In this document: piece after piece, positions 10,737 through 22,444 of the stretch
Layout of the letters: each line of letters opens with the position of its first letter
Numbering within the stretch: the first letter of the stretch is position 1
Assembly (NCBI RefSeq): GCF_902167145.1
Contig: NC_050097.1
Location: 40,036,095-40,100,094 of the forward strand
DNA: 64,000 bases
Reading direction: 5' to 3'
From: Zea mays
Taxonomy: Eukaryota > Streptophyta > Magnoliopsida > Poales > Poaceae
The notes under the pieces: generated by a model
Databases searched by the model: none
Told to the model about the DNA's origin: nothing
What the model saw: the letters and a program-made list of their open reading frames with translations, nothing else
Made by a program: the position numbers and the translations under genes

Positions 10737-11540
10737 CTATTTGGGATCGAGCCCGGAGCCGATCCGGACTTGCTTGGAGGCGTCGCTGCTGGGGTCGAGG
10801 GGGACGGACTTAACCGTCTCCGCTGGCTCGAAGTCACCGGCATGACGCTTCACGTCTGGCACCTCCTTAGAGAGGCTCTCCAGGTCGGCGATGAGGGCCT
10901 CGGACTCGGTGAGGGCCTCGGCGTACTCCACGCACTCCACGTCGCATTCGAACGCGTGTTTGTACGTGGGGCCGACGGTGATGACCCCGTTGGGGCCCGA
11001 CATCTTGAGCTTGAGGTAGGTGTAGTTGGGGACGGCCATGAACTTCGCGTAGCAGGGCCTCCCCAATACCGCGTGGTAGGTTCCTCGGAACCCGACCACC
11101 TCGAACGTCAGGGTCTTCCTTCAGAAGTTGGAGGGTGTTCCGAAGCAGACGGGAAGATCGAGTTGTCCGAGGGGCTGGACGCGCTTCCCAGGGATGATCC
11201 CATGGAAAGGCGCAGCGCCCGCCCGGACCGAGGACAGATCGATACGCAGAAGCCCGAGGGTCTCGGCGTAGATGATGTTGAGGCTGCTGCCTCAGTCCAT
11301 GAGGACCTTGGTGAGCCTGATGTCGCCGATGACGGGGTCGACAACGAGCGGGTATTTCCCCGGGCTCGGCACATGGTCGGGGTGGTCGGCTTGGTCGAAG
11401 GTGATGGGCTTGTCGGACCAGTCTAGGTAGACTGGCGCCGCCACCTTCACTGAACAGACCTCCCGGCGCTCTTGCTTGCGGTGCCGAGCCGAGGCGTTCG
11501 CCGCTTGCCCGCCGTAGATCATGAAGCAGTCGCGGACCTC
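10737..11540 (-). pseudogene. pol: Huck-1 aspartic protease region (broken)
   Basis: The minus-strand frame runs on from gag through YLDWSDKPITFDQ, DPVIGDIRLTKVLMD and GSSLNII. The protease active site (DGGSS in Huck-2) is hit by a TGA at 11292-11294 in place of a Gly codon. A second TGA lies at 11121-11123. The conserved downstream part (VVGFRGTYHAVLGRPCYAKF) is intact. The gene ends at the TAG shared by both Huck copies. Confidence 0.85.
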
Positions 11541-13991
11541 GGGGAACTCTCCTGCCTGGTGATCTTCCTTCTTGTTGTTGTCGCGGGCCCTGCCACCCTC
11601 CGCGGGTGGCCCGGCCCTGTGGAAGTGGCGCCGAAGCATGACGCACTCCTCAAGGGTGTGCTTGACGGGCCCCTGGTGATAGGGGCACGGCTCCTTGAGC
11701 ATCTTGTCGAAGAGGTTGTGACCTCCGGGGGGTTTCCGAGGGTTCTTGTACTCGGCGGCGGCGACAAGGTCCGCGTCGGCGGCGTCGCGTTTCGCTTGCG
11801 ACTTCTTCTTGCCCTTCTTCCTGGCGCCGCGCTGAGCTGACGCCTCGGGGGCATCTTCCGATGGGCGGCCCTGGGGCTGTTTGTCTTTTCGGAAGATAGC
11901 CTCGACCGCCTCTTGGCCGGAGGCGAACTTGGTGGCGATGTCCATCAGCTCGCTCGACCTGGTGGGGGTCTTGCGACCCAGCTTGCTCACCAGGTCGCGG
12001 CAGGTGGTGCCGGCAAGGAACGCGTCGATGACGTCCGAGTCGGTGATGTTGGGCAGCTCGGTGCGCTGCTTCGAGAATCGCTGGATGTAGTCCCAGAGAG
12101 ACTCTCCCGGCTGCTGTCGGCAGCTTCGGAGGTCCCAGGAATTCCCGGGGCGCACGTACGTGCCCTGGAAATTACCGGCGAAAGCTTGGACTAGGTCGTC
12201 CCAGTTGGAGATCTGCCCCGGAGGCAGGTGCTCCAACCAGGCGCGTGCGGTGTCGGAGAGGAACAGGGGGAGGTTGCGGATGACAAGGTTGTCATCGTCC
12301 GTTCCACCCAGTTGGCAGGCCAGACGGTAGTCCGCGAGCCACAGTTCCGGTCTCGTCTCCCCCGAGTACTTTGTGATAGTAGTCGGGGGTCGGAACCGGA
12401 TCGGGAACGGCGCCCGTCGTATGGCCCGGCTGAAGGCCTACGGACCGGGTGGTTCGGGCGAGGGACTCCGATCCTCCCCGCTGTCGTAGCGTCCCCCACG
12501 CCTGGGGTGGTAGCCTTGGCGCACCCTCTCGTCGAGGTGGGCCTGACGATCGCGGTGATGGTGCTCGTTGCCGAGGCGACCCGGGGCCGCAGGCGCTGTG
12601 TTGCGCGTGCGCCCGGTGTAGACCGAGGCTTCCCTCATGAATCGGGAAGTCGCGGCATGATGTTCCAAGGGGTACCCCTGCCTTCGGGAGGCGGAGCTCT
12701 CGGCCCGCCGGACCGCGGCGCCTTCCAGGAGATCCTTGAGCTCTCCCTAGATTCGCCGCCCCTCGGTGGTTGGTGGCTCCGGCATCGCGCGGAGGAGCAT
12801 TGCTGCTGCAGCCAGGTTCTGGCCGACCCCACTGGATGCGGGTGGCGGCCTGACCCTGACATCGTCGGCGATACGGTGCTGGAAGCCCTGGGGTAGATGA
12901 CGTATTTCTCCGGCCAGAGGTTGGCCCGCCCATGCCTGCCCGACGTCCCGGCGGATTGGCTCGAGCGCTCCTGCTCCCTCGTCGAGCCTGGCCTGCACCC
13001 CGCGGATTTGCTCGAGTTGTGGGTCGTGACCCCCCGCCGGAACGGGGACCACAGCTAGCTCTCTCGGGATGTCAACATGAGGCACCGGCCTAGGGAGTTC
13101 ACCATCCTCCGGCATGCCGAGATGGTTGCCTTCGGAGGGACCCCCTAGATCGACGTGGAAACATTCGCGGCTCGGGCCGTAGTCCTCGTCGCCGAGGCTA
13201 CGGCTACCATCGGAACAGTCGGAAAGGCAGTAGTCGCATGCGGTCATGAGGTCCCGCATGGCACTGGGGTTGCCAAGTCCGGAGAAATCCCAACAGAAGC
13301 TGGGCTCGTCGTCTTCCTAGGACCCAGAGGACCCGTAGGTCGAGACGTCCGTCAGCCGGTCCCAAGGTGACCGCATACGAAACCCCAGAGGGTTCGGATT
13401 CGCCTCTACGAAAGCGTCCGCCAAAGCGGAGCCGCTAGGCGGGTCGAGGCTAAATCCGAGAGGCGTGGGATGGGAATCGGTCGGTACCTCTTGGTCGACG
13501 GGTGGTGATGAGGTCACGTCGGGGACTGACTGCACCGTCGTCTCAGGTACGAGGGTGACACCCAGCAAGCCTTTTGCGAGCGTGCTGGCGTCGTCCGTTT
13601 GCTCGGGATTGACGTGTCGCGGGGAGACAGCGCTCGTCTTCGTCTCAAGCGCGAGGCCGATGCCCGGCGCGCCCCCCGTTGGAGTGCTGGCGTTGTCGAC
13701 TCGCTCGACGGCCGACGAGGCGCCGCCTCCTGCTTGGCCTTGGTTGCCCCGCCTCCTCCTCCTCCTCCGTCGACGGGGAAGAGGACGGGGCGAGCTCGAA
13801 GGTTGTTCTTCCACCACGCGGGGAAGACGTCGTCGATCCCGCCGCCGGCGGGCGGACTGTCGGCCGCCACTGTCGCTGTCGCCCGGCGGTGGAAAGAGTA
13901 TCATGTCGTTGCTGCCGTCGAGGGACATGAACTCAAGGCTCCCGAAACGGAGCACCATCCCGGGCCGGAGAGGTTGCTGGAGACTACCCAT
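11541..13991 (-). pseudogene. gag: Huck-1 gag (broken by three nonsense codons)
   Basis: The frame starts at an ATG at 13991, about 40 bp inside the primer-binding site, and stays in one frame across stops at 13317-13319, 12747-12749 and 12438-12440 (all TAG). The N-terminal third is variable and Arg/Pro-rich. The retrotransposon gag domain lies at about 12380-11900 (RPELWLADYRL, LSDTARAWLEHLPPG, IQRFSKQRTELPN). A Lys-rich basic segment (KKGKKKSQAKRDAA) follows, then a Cys/His element (CPYHQGPVKHTLEEC). Gag builds the particle. No frameshift is needed until the RT, so point nonsense mutation is the main damage. Confidence 0.85.
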
Positions 13992-14031
13992 CTGGAGCTT
14001 GACGGGAAGCTGTTCGTCAACACGCAGCAGG

Positions 14032-14049
14032 CCCCTACCTGGCGCGCCA
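14032..14049 (-). other. Huck-1 primer-binding site
   Basis: The minus strand reads TGGCGCGCCAGGTAGGGG, starting two bases inside the 5' LTR. It begins TGG as a tRNA 3'-CCA complement should. I do not assign the tRNA. Confidence 0.8.
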
Positions 14050-14351
14050 ACTGTCGGCGTTTCGAGACCGGGGGGTCCCTGAGCCGACGAGTGAAGTGTC
14101 GCCGTGTGCCCCAGCCCAGATGGGTCGACGCGAGGCCGAGCGCGAAGGGGGGAAGTGAGGTGGCCGGAGATGGGCGTGAGAGAGGTGGAAAAACCGCGGC
14201 CTTCGTGTTCGTCCCGCGCCTAGGTCGGGTGCGCTTGCAGTAGGGGGTTACAAGCGTCCACACGGGGGAAGGAGCGAGCAGCCTCACGCGAGCGCCCGCC
14301 CCGTCCTCGTCCCCGTGCGGCCAACCCTCTCTAAGAGGGCCCTGGTCCTTC

Positions 14352-14359
14352 CTTTTATA
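14352..14359 (-). promoter_or_regulatory. TATA box of Huck-1 5' LTR
   Basis: TATAAAAG on the minus strand, same place as in the 3' LTR. LARD-1 lies about 205 bp upstream of it in transcriptional terms and splits U3, so the native Huck-1 promoter is probably disrupted. Confidence 0.7.
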
Positions 14360-14559
14360 GGCGTAAGGAGAGGGTCCAGGTGTACAATGGGGGGTGTAGC
14401 AGAGTGCTACGTGTCTAGCAGAGGAGAGCTAGCGCCCTAAGTACACGCCATCGTGGCGGCCGGAGAGATTTTGGCGCCCGGTTTGTGTGATATCGTGGCC
14501 GTCGGAGGAGTGCTGAAGCCTGGCGGAGGGACAGCTGTCGGGGCCGTCGAGTCCTTGCT

Positions 14560-14564
14560 GACGT
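14560..14564. repeat. TSD GACGT, left copy, of LARD-1
   Basis: GACGT precedes TGTGGCGG and is repeated at 28643-28647 after TGTCACA. The intact Huck-1 3' LTR has a single GACGT at the equivalent place. Confidence 0.95.
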
Positions 14565-16659
14565 TGTGGCGGAACCGCCCGAATTATTCCAACTTAAGTG
14601 CCTAAGTCCCGCCTTAGAGGCTAGGCCACACTTAAATAGGAATAACCCGTCAGTCCCTCGGATCTAGTCCGATAAAGCCACTTAACCAGGATCGAATACC
14701 ACTAGCTCACACGACGGTGAGGCACAGAGAAATACAATAAAACATAATACCACAAATTTAATAAGTATCATTAGTGATTACATTATCGGAGTTTCAGAAA
14801 TAATAACCATAACTTTTAATGCAGCGGAAATAACTAACGGAGAAAACCGAGTAACATGGCGAAGCCTGGCCACGCTACTCCTCCTGGTCCTCTCCTGCGG
14901 AAGCAGTAACCCACTCAACCGTCTATCCCGGTGGCAGGGATGGAGGCCAAGTCACACCAGCAACAAATCATCCTAAGGAGTACCTGCAAAAAATTGTGCC
15001 ACAAGCAAGGCTGAGTATACTAATACTCAGCTAGACTTACCCGGTGTGAGGAGTCTACTCCTCTACCTCTAGACATGCAGCTGTTTGGCTGAGGGGTTTG
15101 GTTTGCCAAAAGCACTAGCTGAGTCTAAAAACAAGTTTTAGCTTTTCAAGTTCTAGAATATTAATTTTAGACTAGATGAGCACCTATCTATCCATTCATG
15201 GTAGCAAACAATTTAGTCAACCAACATATTTTTGTAAGTAACCTCATTTCCACTTATTACTCAATGCAGTACAATGGATCAAGCAGTCTCATTAGCTGCG
15301 AGAAGCAGACGATTCGAATCGAGTTTTTATCCTTGCAAGGTAAACCTAAACACACGACATCTAGGGGCACTCCGTCCCCACACATATCAACCGTCCCCAT
15401 CGATTCCCTGGCAACAGAAAGGGGCTCACCGCCTTGGCGTACAATGCCTCACTAGCCCCGACTGGCCGTCGTGCAGTGACCGCACTTGTACCCACCATAA
15501 CCGGAATGGGAGACCACGTCTCAGGTCGCGTGAGGAGGGCAATCTGCGGGCAGGTTCACTCAGGTACTAGGCTTACCGATTTACCATATTTCTCGGTATG
15601 TGTTTAGTACGTTCAAACGCTTGACACAGGTATCCGCACGTTAATCCTTATTCCATTTTCCATCTCGTAGACCACGCGTCCCCATGGACCCGTGTCCACA
15701 GACCATCACCACTCTGTTATCAAAGTGGATACAACCAATTCCTGACCTCGCGCGAGTGCTAGAAAAATCACTCGACTTCTACCGAGATCCCTAATTAGCA
15801 AAGCAGCTACTCGACCTAGCATACTAGTATCCATCTCAAAGGGAATCCTGAGTTCATGCAACTAGGGTTTCATTCAACTCCTACACTTAAGTGCACGGTA
15901 CAAGCCTACAAACATTAAGTGCAGTAAATAGCATATATAACGGCTATGCATAAAACCGGGGCTTGCCTTTAATTTAACACTTAGATAGTGTTTGCTGAGG
16001 GAGGGTACTCGCTCGGCGAGCATCCACTGGTTAAGTCCACCATCTTTCAGTACGTCCACCAACTGCATCTTGTGGTTGGCACCACGTCCCGTGTACGATC
16101 AGCATCTCTCGGTCCTAAATGAGATGCAAGATGCATATGGATGAATATAATGAAAGTAGCACAAAGTAGCACAAGATATACAAGACATAGTGGCGAACTA
16201 AACATTTAAATTGGTAGACACTATAGACAACCACACGTTAGTATTAGTTATCTACACGTTATCGGCGTTCAATACTAACACCATAAAAAGACGGCAAATA
16301 TTTCTTATAGTTACCCAACACAAACACGATATCACGAGCACAAGCATTTACCACGTTCACTTTAATTGTCCATTAGTTACCTAACCTTATATTAGTTAAG
16401 TCTATAAGTTTGCTACGGCTTTTCTTTAGTTCTTCTAGTGATCATACAAAAGCATCACAAACACAAGTTTAATAGAGGACCGATGTATCAATGTCGATGG
16501 ACTCCTCTATCACAATCAACTACAGCAAGCAACATATAAAACATGACACACGTGCATCATTAAGCCTAGTCATGGCAAGTCTATATTAATTTAGTGCTAA
16601 CCAACCATTTTTAGCCAAAAGGGTGCACCAACAATTAATTGAGCACATGCAGATTTTTA

Positions 16660-17530
16660 GGACAGCAGCACAGCAGCTACTTGTTTTAATCATAACTTTT
16701 CGAACATTAATCCAAAACTAGCAAACTAGGATTTTCTGGAAAGTTTAGAAAGTGCTCTACAATTTTGGTATTTTCATCACAACATGACTCAACACTTAGC
16801 AAAGTCAAAACATGCTAATACAACAGCGCTGTCCAGATTTGGACAGATTCAGACTTGTGACTTTAAAAATTCATAACTGAAGATTCAGGCATCCAAACAA
16901 GATGATTTTAGACTTTCTGGAAAGCTAATTAAATATTCTACAAATTATTTATAAACATCTCAAGGTGATTCCATATTTAACTAAGGATAAAAGGCACTAG
17001 AAGGCTTTGCTGTCCAGAATTGGACAGATTCAGTCTTCAGACTTTAAACATCCATAACTTAATCTTCAGATCACCAAAAATAGTGATCCAAGACTTTTTG
17101 GAAAGCTTAGAAAAAGCACTACATAACTTTTATAATCACCAAGAAGTGATTCCAGTTTTAATCAAATCAAACATTACAGTTTTCGAAATCTGTTCTGACG
17201 GAGGGCAGAACACAGCAAGCAGTTTATAAAATTCATAACTCTTAAACTATTAGGCCTGTGGTTATGAAATTTTAACACAAGCAAGATAAGAAAAGCATCT
17301 ACAACTTTCTTATAATCGACAAGGACTGATTCTAACATTACATTAGGCAAACAATGCAGTTTCTGAAATCTGTACAGAATTTGGACAGATTCAGTTACTG
17401 AATTTGTAAAAATCATAACTCCTAAACGATCAGACTTATGCCTGTCAAATTTTAACACCAGCAAGATAATAAAGTTATCTATCGCTTTTCTATAGCACAT
17501 ATCTATAGAAAATACAATTTTGTTCATCAA
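16660..17530 (-). repeat. Degenerate tandem repeats, about 180 bp, in LARD-1 3' LTR
   Basis: About five diverged units share a block like CCAGATTTGGACAGATTCAG, then CATAACT, then CTTTYTGGAAAGC or a diverged form, then a CTACAACTTTYTATAATC-like block. Recognisable starts fall near 16660, 16831, 17011, 17190 and 17372. The other LTR has the same array at about 24540-25411. Confidence 0.75.
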
Positions 17531-20000
17531 ACATACAGCACTAGCAAATCACTGCGTGCAGTCCAAAACAGCAATTACTAAATTTCAGCTTCTATATAAT
17601 TCAAGAATTGCCATGTTTTAGAGACTTGAGTTATTCTAACACTTTACCATTTGTTAGAGTTAAATTAATCAAATGGGCACTAACAAGTAGACTTACAAAT
17701 TTTATCCGTGTCATTATGAGCACTAGAAGTACCATATTTAATTAACAACGCATTCTCCCCGATAATCGATATCGAAGTGATGTTGACACCATAATTTGCA
17801 TTTTAACTTAGACCTCACATGAGCACTAATACTTTTCATCCGCGACCATAAACATACGCATTTAAACTACAATAAGCAAATCATCGTGACTACGGGCTTA
17901 ACCAAGTCATTTATTAATTCGGCTAACTAGTGCAACAACATAGGCTGCTATACATCCTACACGTCGTCTTGCCTCTTATTATCGCAATCCGAGACAACAC
18001 ATATATAACAAACACTTAACGAAATCGACTCCTATTTAACATGAGTTGCTAATCACGGTAGAAGACCTAGCGAACCATTTTAGACATCGTAACTCAAGAA
18101 CATGGGTTGGAGCCGATTGATCAGTGTTTCTCAACCATTGCTCAACTTGAATTAGTTAACACACAAGTCACCTAAATAGCACATTTTTGGGGTCTATCGT
18201 GGAGGCATTTACACATGGCGTAAAACTCCATAAGACTACATTTGCTACTGACACCAACAATTACCTACCGACCTATTATTCACCAAACGAACGTAGTTAC
18301 ACGCCGCCTACTAGTTTCCAACATAATCCTCATATAGCTCGTAATTCAAACTACTCACTAACAATAAATCACACACGACAACTACCACATCGACCGGTTA
18401 ATTTATTTGGACACCACCCGTCTAGCGTACCACTAGTATCCCGCATTTTGACTCGACTTATAATTATAGAGGAAGTGATACAACGACCAAACATTTATGT
18501 CGAGCACAATTATTTATGACCACATTTATCGACTAGACAAGTGAAACACTAACCGATTATTCGCACATCTCGTCCTTAAACACAAATCACATGTCTCATA
18601 ATTTATATCTTCGACCCACTCTATCTTACACCACGAGGAACACATAAAATATATTTAACATAGACTAACTCATTAGCCGACTGCGGAAACCACCAAACAT
18701 GCTTTACGTTTTATTAGATTTACCACGACTAACACACTGCTTTATGACGAAGTATTTTAACAAACGACTAATACCATCCACGAACCATCCTCGTGACACA
18801 TAAATGAATCATCGCAGCCACATATATTCAAACACCAATACACACCACATCGACCAAAACGTATTTAGACAAACTACAAATCGCACACAGCAAACAACTT
18901 CTTGCTCTCCAACCGCAAATGCGAATCTACTAATGCGTATAACCAAAACATTTTACACACATCCACACATATACGTGCACTGCATGACATCAACCAAATC
19001 ATACGTATGGTAAACTATAAATCAATCAACCTGAACGGGATCGGATTTGAGTTGTGCATGCATGTGGTTCACCCGACCGGTCTTGTATCGAACACGCGTG
19101 CGCGACGAATGGCATTGACGGCTAGCTGCGATTAGACACACACACAACCGTTGAACAGTTTTACCGAGCACAAAATAAAAATATAAAAGCAGCAATGGCA
19201 GCGAGGGTTTTCTCACCACGGGTTTCGACGACGGCGCGCAGACGCTGCGCAAATCGGGTCAATGCAAGCGACACGGACGGGATCTCATGGCTGCTGCTCG
19301 CTGCGCCATTTCGTCGAGCACGACAAGGGCGCGACGCGGAGGGAACCCATGTGGCTGCGTGAACTGGCGTCGCGGCTGCTGCGCGAGGTCGACGGTGGAG
19401 CTCGCTGCGGTTGCTGTTTGGTGGGGAAGATGGGGAGGAAAAGGAGCAGCGGCGCTGTGGATCTCGGGCGTGTCATGTGGCTTGTGCTCGCGCGCAGGGA
19501 AATCCCCGGCGCCGTGGCTGCTGGCCGGAGCTGGGGCTCGGTCTGCAACAGTGGGGGTCGGTAATGGGGAGGAAGTTCTCTGCTGAAAATTCAGGGCGCC
19601 ATGGAGCAAGAAGCAGAGGAAGCCGCGACCAAGGGGAGAGAAGGGGGTGCCGTGGTTGGGAAAGGAGATGGAGCAGAGAGCTCGCAGGGAGGGGCGCCGG
19701 CGTGCTCCCAGGGAGCTCGGCCATGGCTGCACTGCGGGCGCCATGGATCCAGGGATACCGAACTTGCTCTGCCCTGCGCGCTCAGGAGCATGGGGAGGGC
19801 GACGCTTGCTTGAGGAAGAAGAAGGGGAGGAGGGCTGGACGCCATAGCTGCTGAAGGCGCCATGGGAGCTGGCCTTGCTCCCTGCTGGCCGCCGTGGTAA
19901 ACAGGGAAGAAGGAGATGGCGTGAGGAGAAAAAAAATGGAGTTGGCTGGTGGCGGCTAGGGGGTGGATGCAAATTTTCCAATTTGCAAGGGGAGGCACTT

Positions 20001-20010
20001 CTATTTATAG
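20001..20010 (-). promoter_or_regulatory. TATA box of LARD-1 3' LTR
   Basis: The minus strand reads CTATAAATAG. It lies about 755 bp from the outer start of the LTR, so about 5.4 kb of the 6.2-kb LTR would be downstream of the start site. It is conserved at 27883-27892. Confidence 0.7.
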
Positions 20011-20760
20011 AGGCAGCCCTAGGGTTATGGTTTCTTAGTGGGCCTATTGGGCTGGGCTGGATTTGGCCCAAACACGCAAACGGGCTGCGCTAAATTATTT
20101 TTCCGAATAAAAATGCTCTCGCGGAATTTGCTTCTACAGAGAACAGAGCGAATTAGAATTTCGGCGAACGAACGATTGACCGATTAATTCGGCCGAGAGT
20201 TGGATTTGATTTCGCTCGAAAATAATTTTCTACGCGTGATTCGAAATTAAATTGCCCTAAGATTTGATCGGTCCTGGATTTTAGTCGGAGAAATCGGATC
20301 GTGACATTTTAAAATTGTCGTCGATACGGGGTTTTGAGTTCGGTCCAGACATGAGATACTTGGCCGAGTCGAGTAAGAATTAATTAGAGGACGACATATT
20401 GAGCATTCCGTTTGAGAGTATGGACTTGGATAAAATAGTCAGACATCGATCGAAGTTCGAGGAATTGGATTCGGGCTCAGATCAGATAACAGTCGTCGAG
20501 AGTTTGATTTAATGAACTTCAGATGAGATTTATAATCGAGAATGATCTTCGAGTCTGCATTCGTTCTGAGAGATAAAAGTTTTAACACGCTCCGAAATGG
20601 GTTGTTTCTCGAGATCGAATAACTCTGAATTCGGTGAACTTCCAAGAGAAAGCCTGATAAACAGAGATAGGCACGATCGAGAAATAGAAATTTTCACCGA
20701 GCATCCGAGATTAGGATAAATCTCCCGACATAACACGAAATTGACACCTGGGGTGTCACA

Positions 20761-22444
20761 GCCTTCCCCCCTTAAAAGAATCTCGTCCCGAGATTCGAAT
20801 GAGGATCTTCAAGGGTGGAGAAGCATGTAACTCCCAAGCTGAAGATAGGTGCAAATTCATGAGATGGGATCTGACAAGATACTGAAGATAGATTTGGATC
20901 GGATATCATGACATATTGAGATAAAGTGCCACGATCACCTTGAGAGAATGTCCACAAAACACAGCACATCGGTATTGTCTCGTAATGGATCACGACTATT
21001 AATCACGATACCAGCGCGTGCCGAGCAGCTCAACCATGTGTGCACCATAGTAGGCTCTTGGTCTCGTTGCGGCACCATCGGTCGTTTAGTCGCAACACCA
21101 TTACTAAACACAACAATAAGAAATCCACATAGCACAGATAGATGGAGCCCATGAGAGTATGGCTCAGAAAATAAGAATGTGACCAGAATTGAAGCAGAGG
21201 TTACTAGCAAAAAGAGCATCACATGAGAATTCTTCTTCAACTCAGAGAACTATTTTATGATCAACATGGGGATTATCAGGCAAGAGACTAGTATGATATT
21301 TGATATGAGGATGAACCGACCATGAGATCAAGATTGGCAACTTGCTGAGACATGAGAGAACTAAAGTCAATAGCATAATCAATTGAATCAAATGGATACA
21401 CTGCTTAGAGATAAAATTGATAAAACAGCGTCATGATCCTCAGAGAAGGGGGTATGAGACTGACCAGAAATGAGAGATTTAGGTAGATCAACACCTGATA
21501 CTTGAGAACGGGTTATAGCAGATAACCAAATAACGGGGTAGAATCATTAAGGGATCCAGAGATTCGGGTGATAAAGCAAACATGATTCACAAGAAAAAGG
21601 ATTATTAGATCTAGGCAAAAGGAGAGGTAGCAAACAGGATCAGCTAGGATGATCAATAGAAATGTTATGACGTTTTAGGGGCAAGGACTTATGGAAAGAA
21701 ACATGGCCTTGATAGGGGTTGCGCAACTAGACACCAACAACAATTTTTTGACACAACAAGTGCACAAGGGGACTTGGGTTGGTCTAGCGGTCAAGCTGTG
21801 GGGTTCTATAAGCTGTGCAGGTGTAACTTTATGGGTAAAACACACAAGGGTTAGAAAACACTAACACAAGCATAAATTTTTTTTTGAGGTTTTACTTGCT
21901 AACCACTAGGTTGTTTAAAGAAGGGGGTCTTTTGATGGGCAAAACAAACAAAAATTTTCATTGGCAAAAAGGGTTGAACAATTGCAATGCTACCTAGATG
22001 GCAAGGCAGGAGAAACACATGACACGACCTAACAAGACTTACTAATTAGGCAAGAGATAAGGCATTTCTTATATTTGATAACATAGCAATACAGCACATT
22101 ATTCACAAGTCATTATTGGAATAAAGGTGAGAGAAGCATGTTGAGGCACAAGAGACAATTATAATGCGACAATCATGATGCATGCTCATTCTAGTCGTCT
22201 TCTCAGACCTAACTAATTTTTCGGATGCTTCTACAGCATCCTAATAGTATTAGTAATAGCCTTTATGGCCTATATAAATATAGCCACCTAGCTACCCATC
22301 TATTTCCTAAGGCTTCACGTCCTAGGTCTATCCTTATCGTCCTGATATCTATCCAACTTTGGTTTCTAGCAAGTTTTACTTTAGAAAAGGTTGGTAATCA
22401 TGACTTATTGACTTCTCTGTGATGGTATTCGCTCCGATACCAGC
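20761..22444 (-). other. LARD-1 internal region (1684 bp, non-coding)
   Basis: AT-rich with no frame of meaningful length. The minus-strand frame just before the polypurine tract ends in LEDPHSNLGTRFF, which looks like the short tail found at the end of pol in Tekay-type chromoviruses. This may be a relic of the autonomous parent. The purine tract (AAGGGGGGAAGGC, minus strand) abuts the 3' LTR at 20761-20774. Confidence 0.75.
22431..22442 (-). other. LARD-1 primer-binding site (tRNA-Met type)
   Basis: The minus strand reads TGGTATCGGAGC, two bases inside the 5' LTR. It differs from the usual TGGTATCAGAGC at position 8, where G could still pair with the tRNA as G-U. Confidence 0.85.

Larger units (their letters stand above)
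14052..14564 (-). repeat. Huck-1 5' LTR, inner segment
   Basis: This is the U5-proximal part of the 5' LTR, closely matching 2414-2926. The LTR is interrupted here by LARD-1 and resumes at 28648. The TATA box (TATAAAAG on the minus strand) is at 14352-14359. Confidence 0.95.
14565..20760 (-). repeat. LARD-1 3' LTR (6196 bp)
   Basis: Ends are TG...CA on the minus strand. AT-rich for most of its length, with degenerate 180-bp repeats at about 16660-17530 and a GC-rich island at 19180-19960. A TATA box lies at 20001-20010. The frames in the GC-rich island are low-complexity (Pro/Ser/Arg-rich), and one base indel near 27840 changes the longest of them in the other LTR, so I do not call them genes. 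Confidence 0.93.

Noticed and set aside
19259..20071. Long minus-strand frame (270 codons) in the LARD-1 LTR as a possible protein gene
   Set aside because: Pro/Ser/Arg-rich low complexity in a GC-rich island. A single-base indel near 27840 changes its start in the sister LTR, and overlapping frames of similar length exist on the other strand. No domain recognised.
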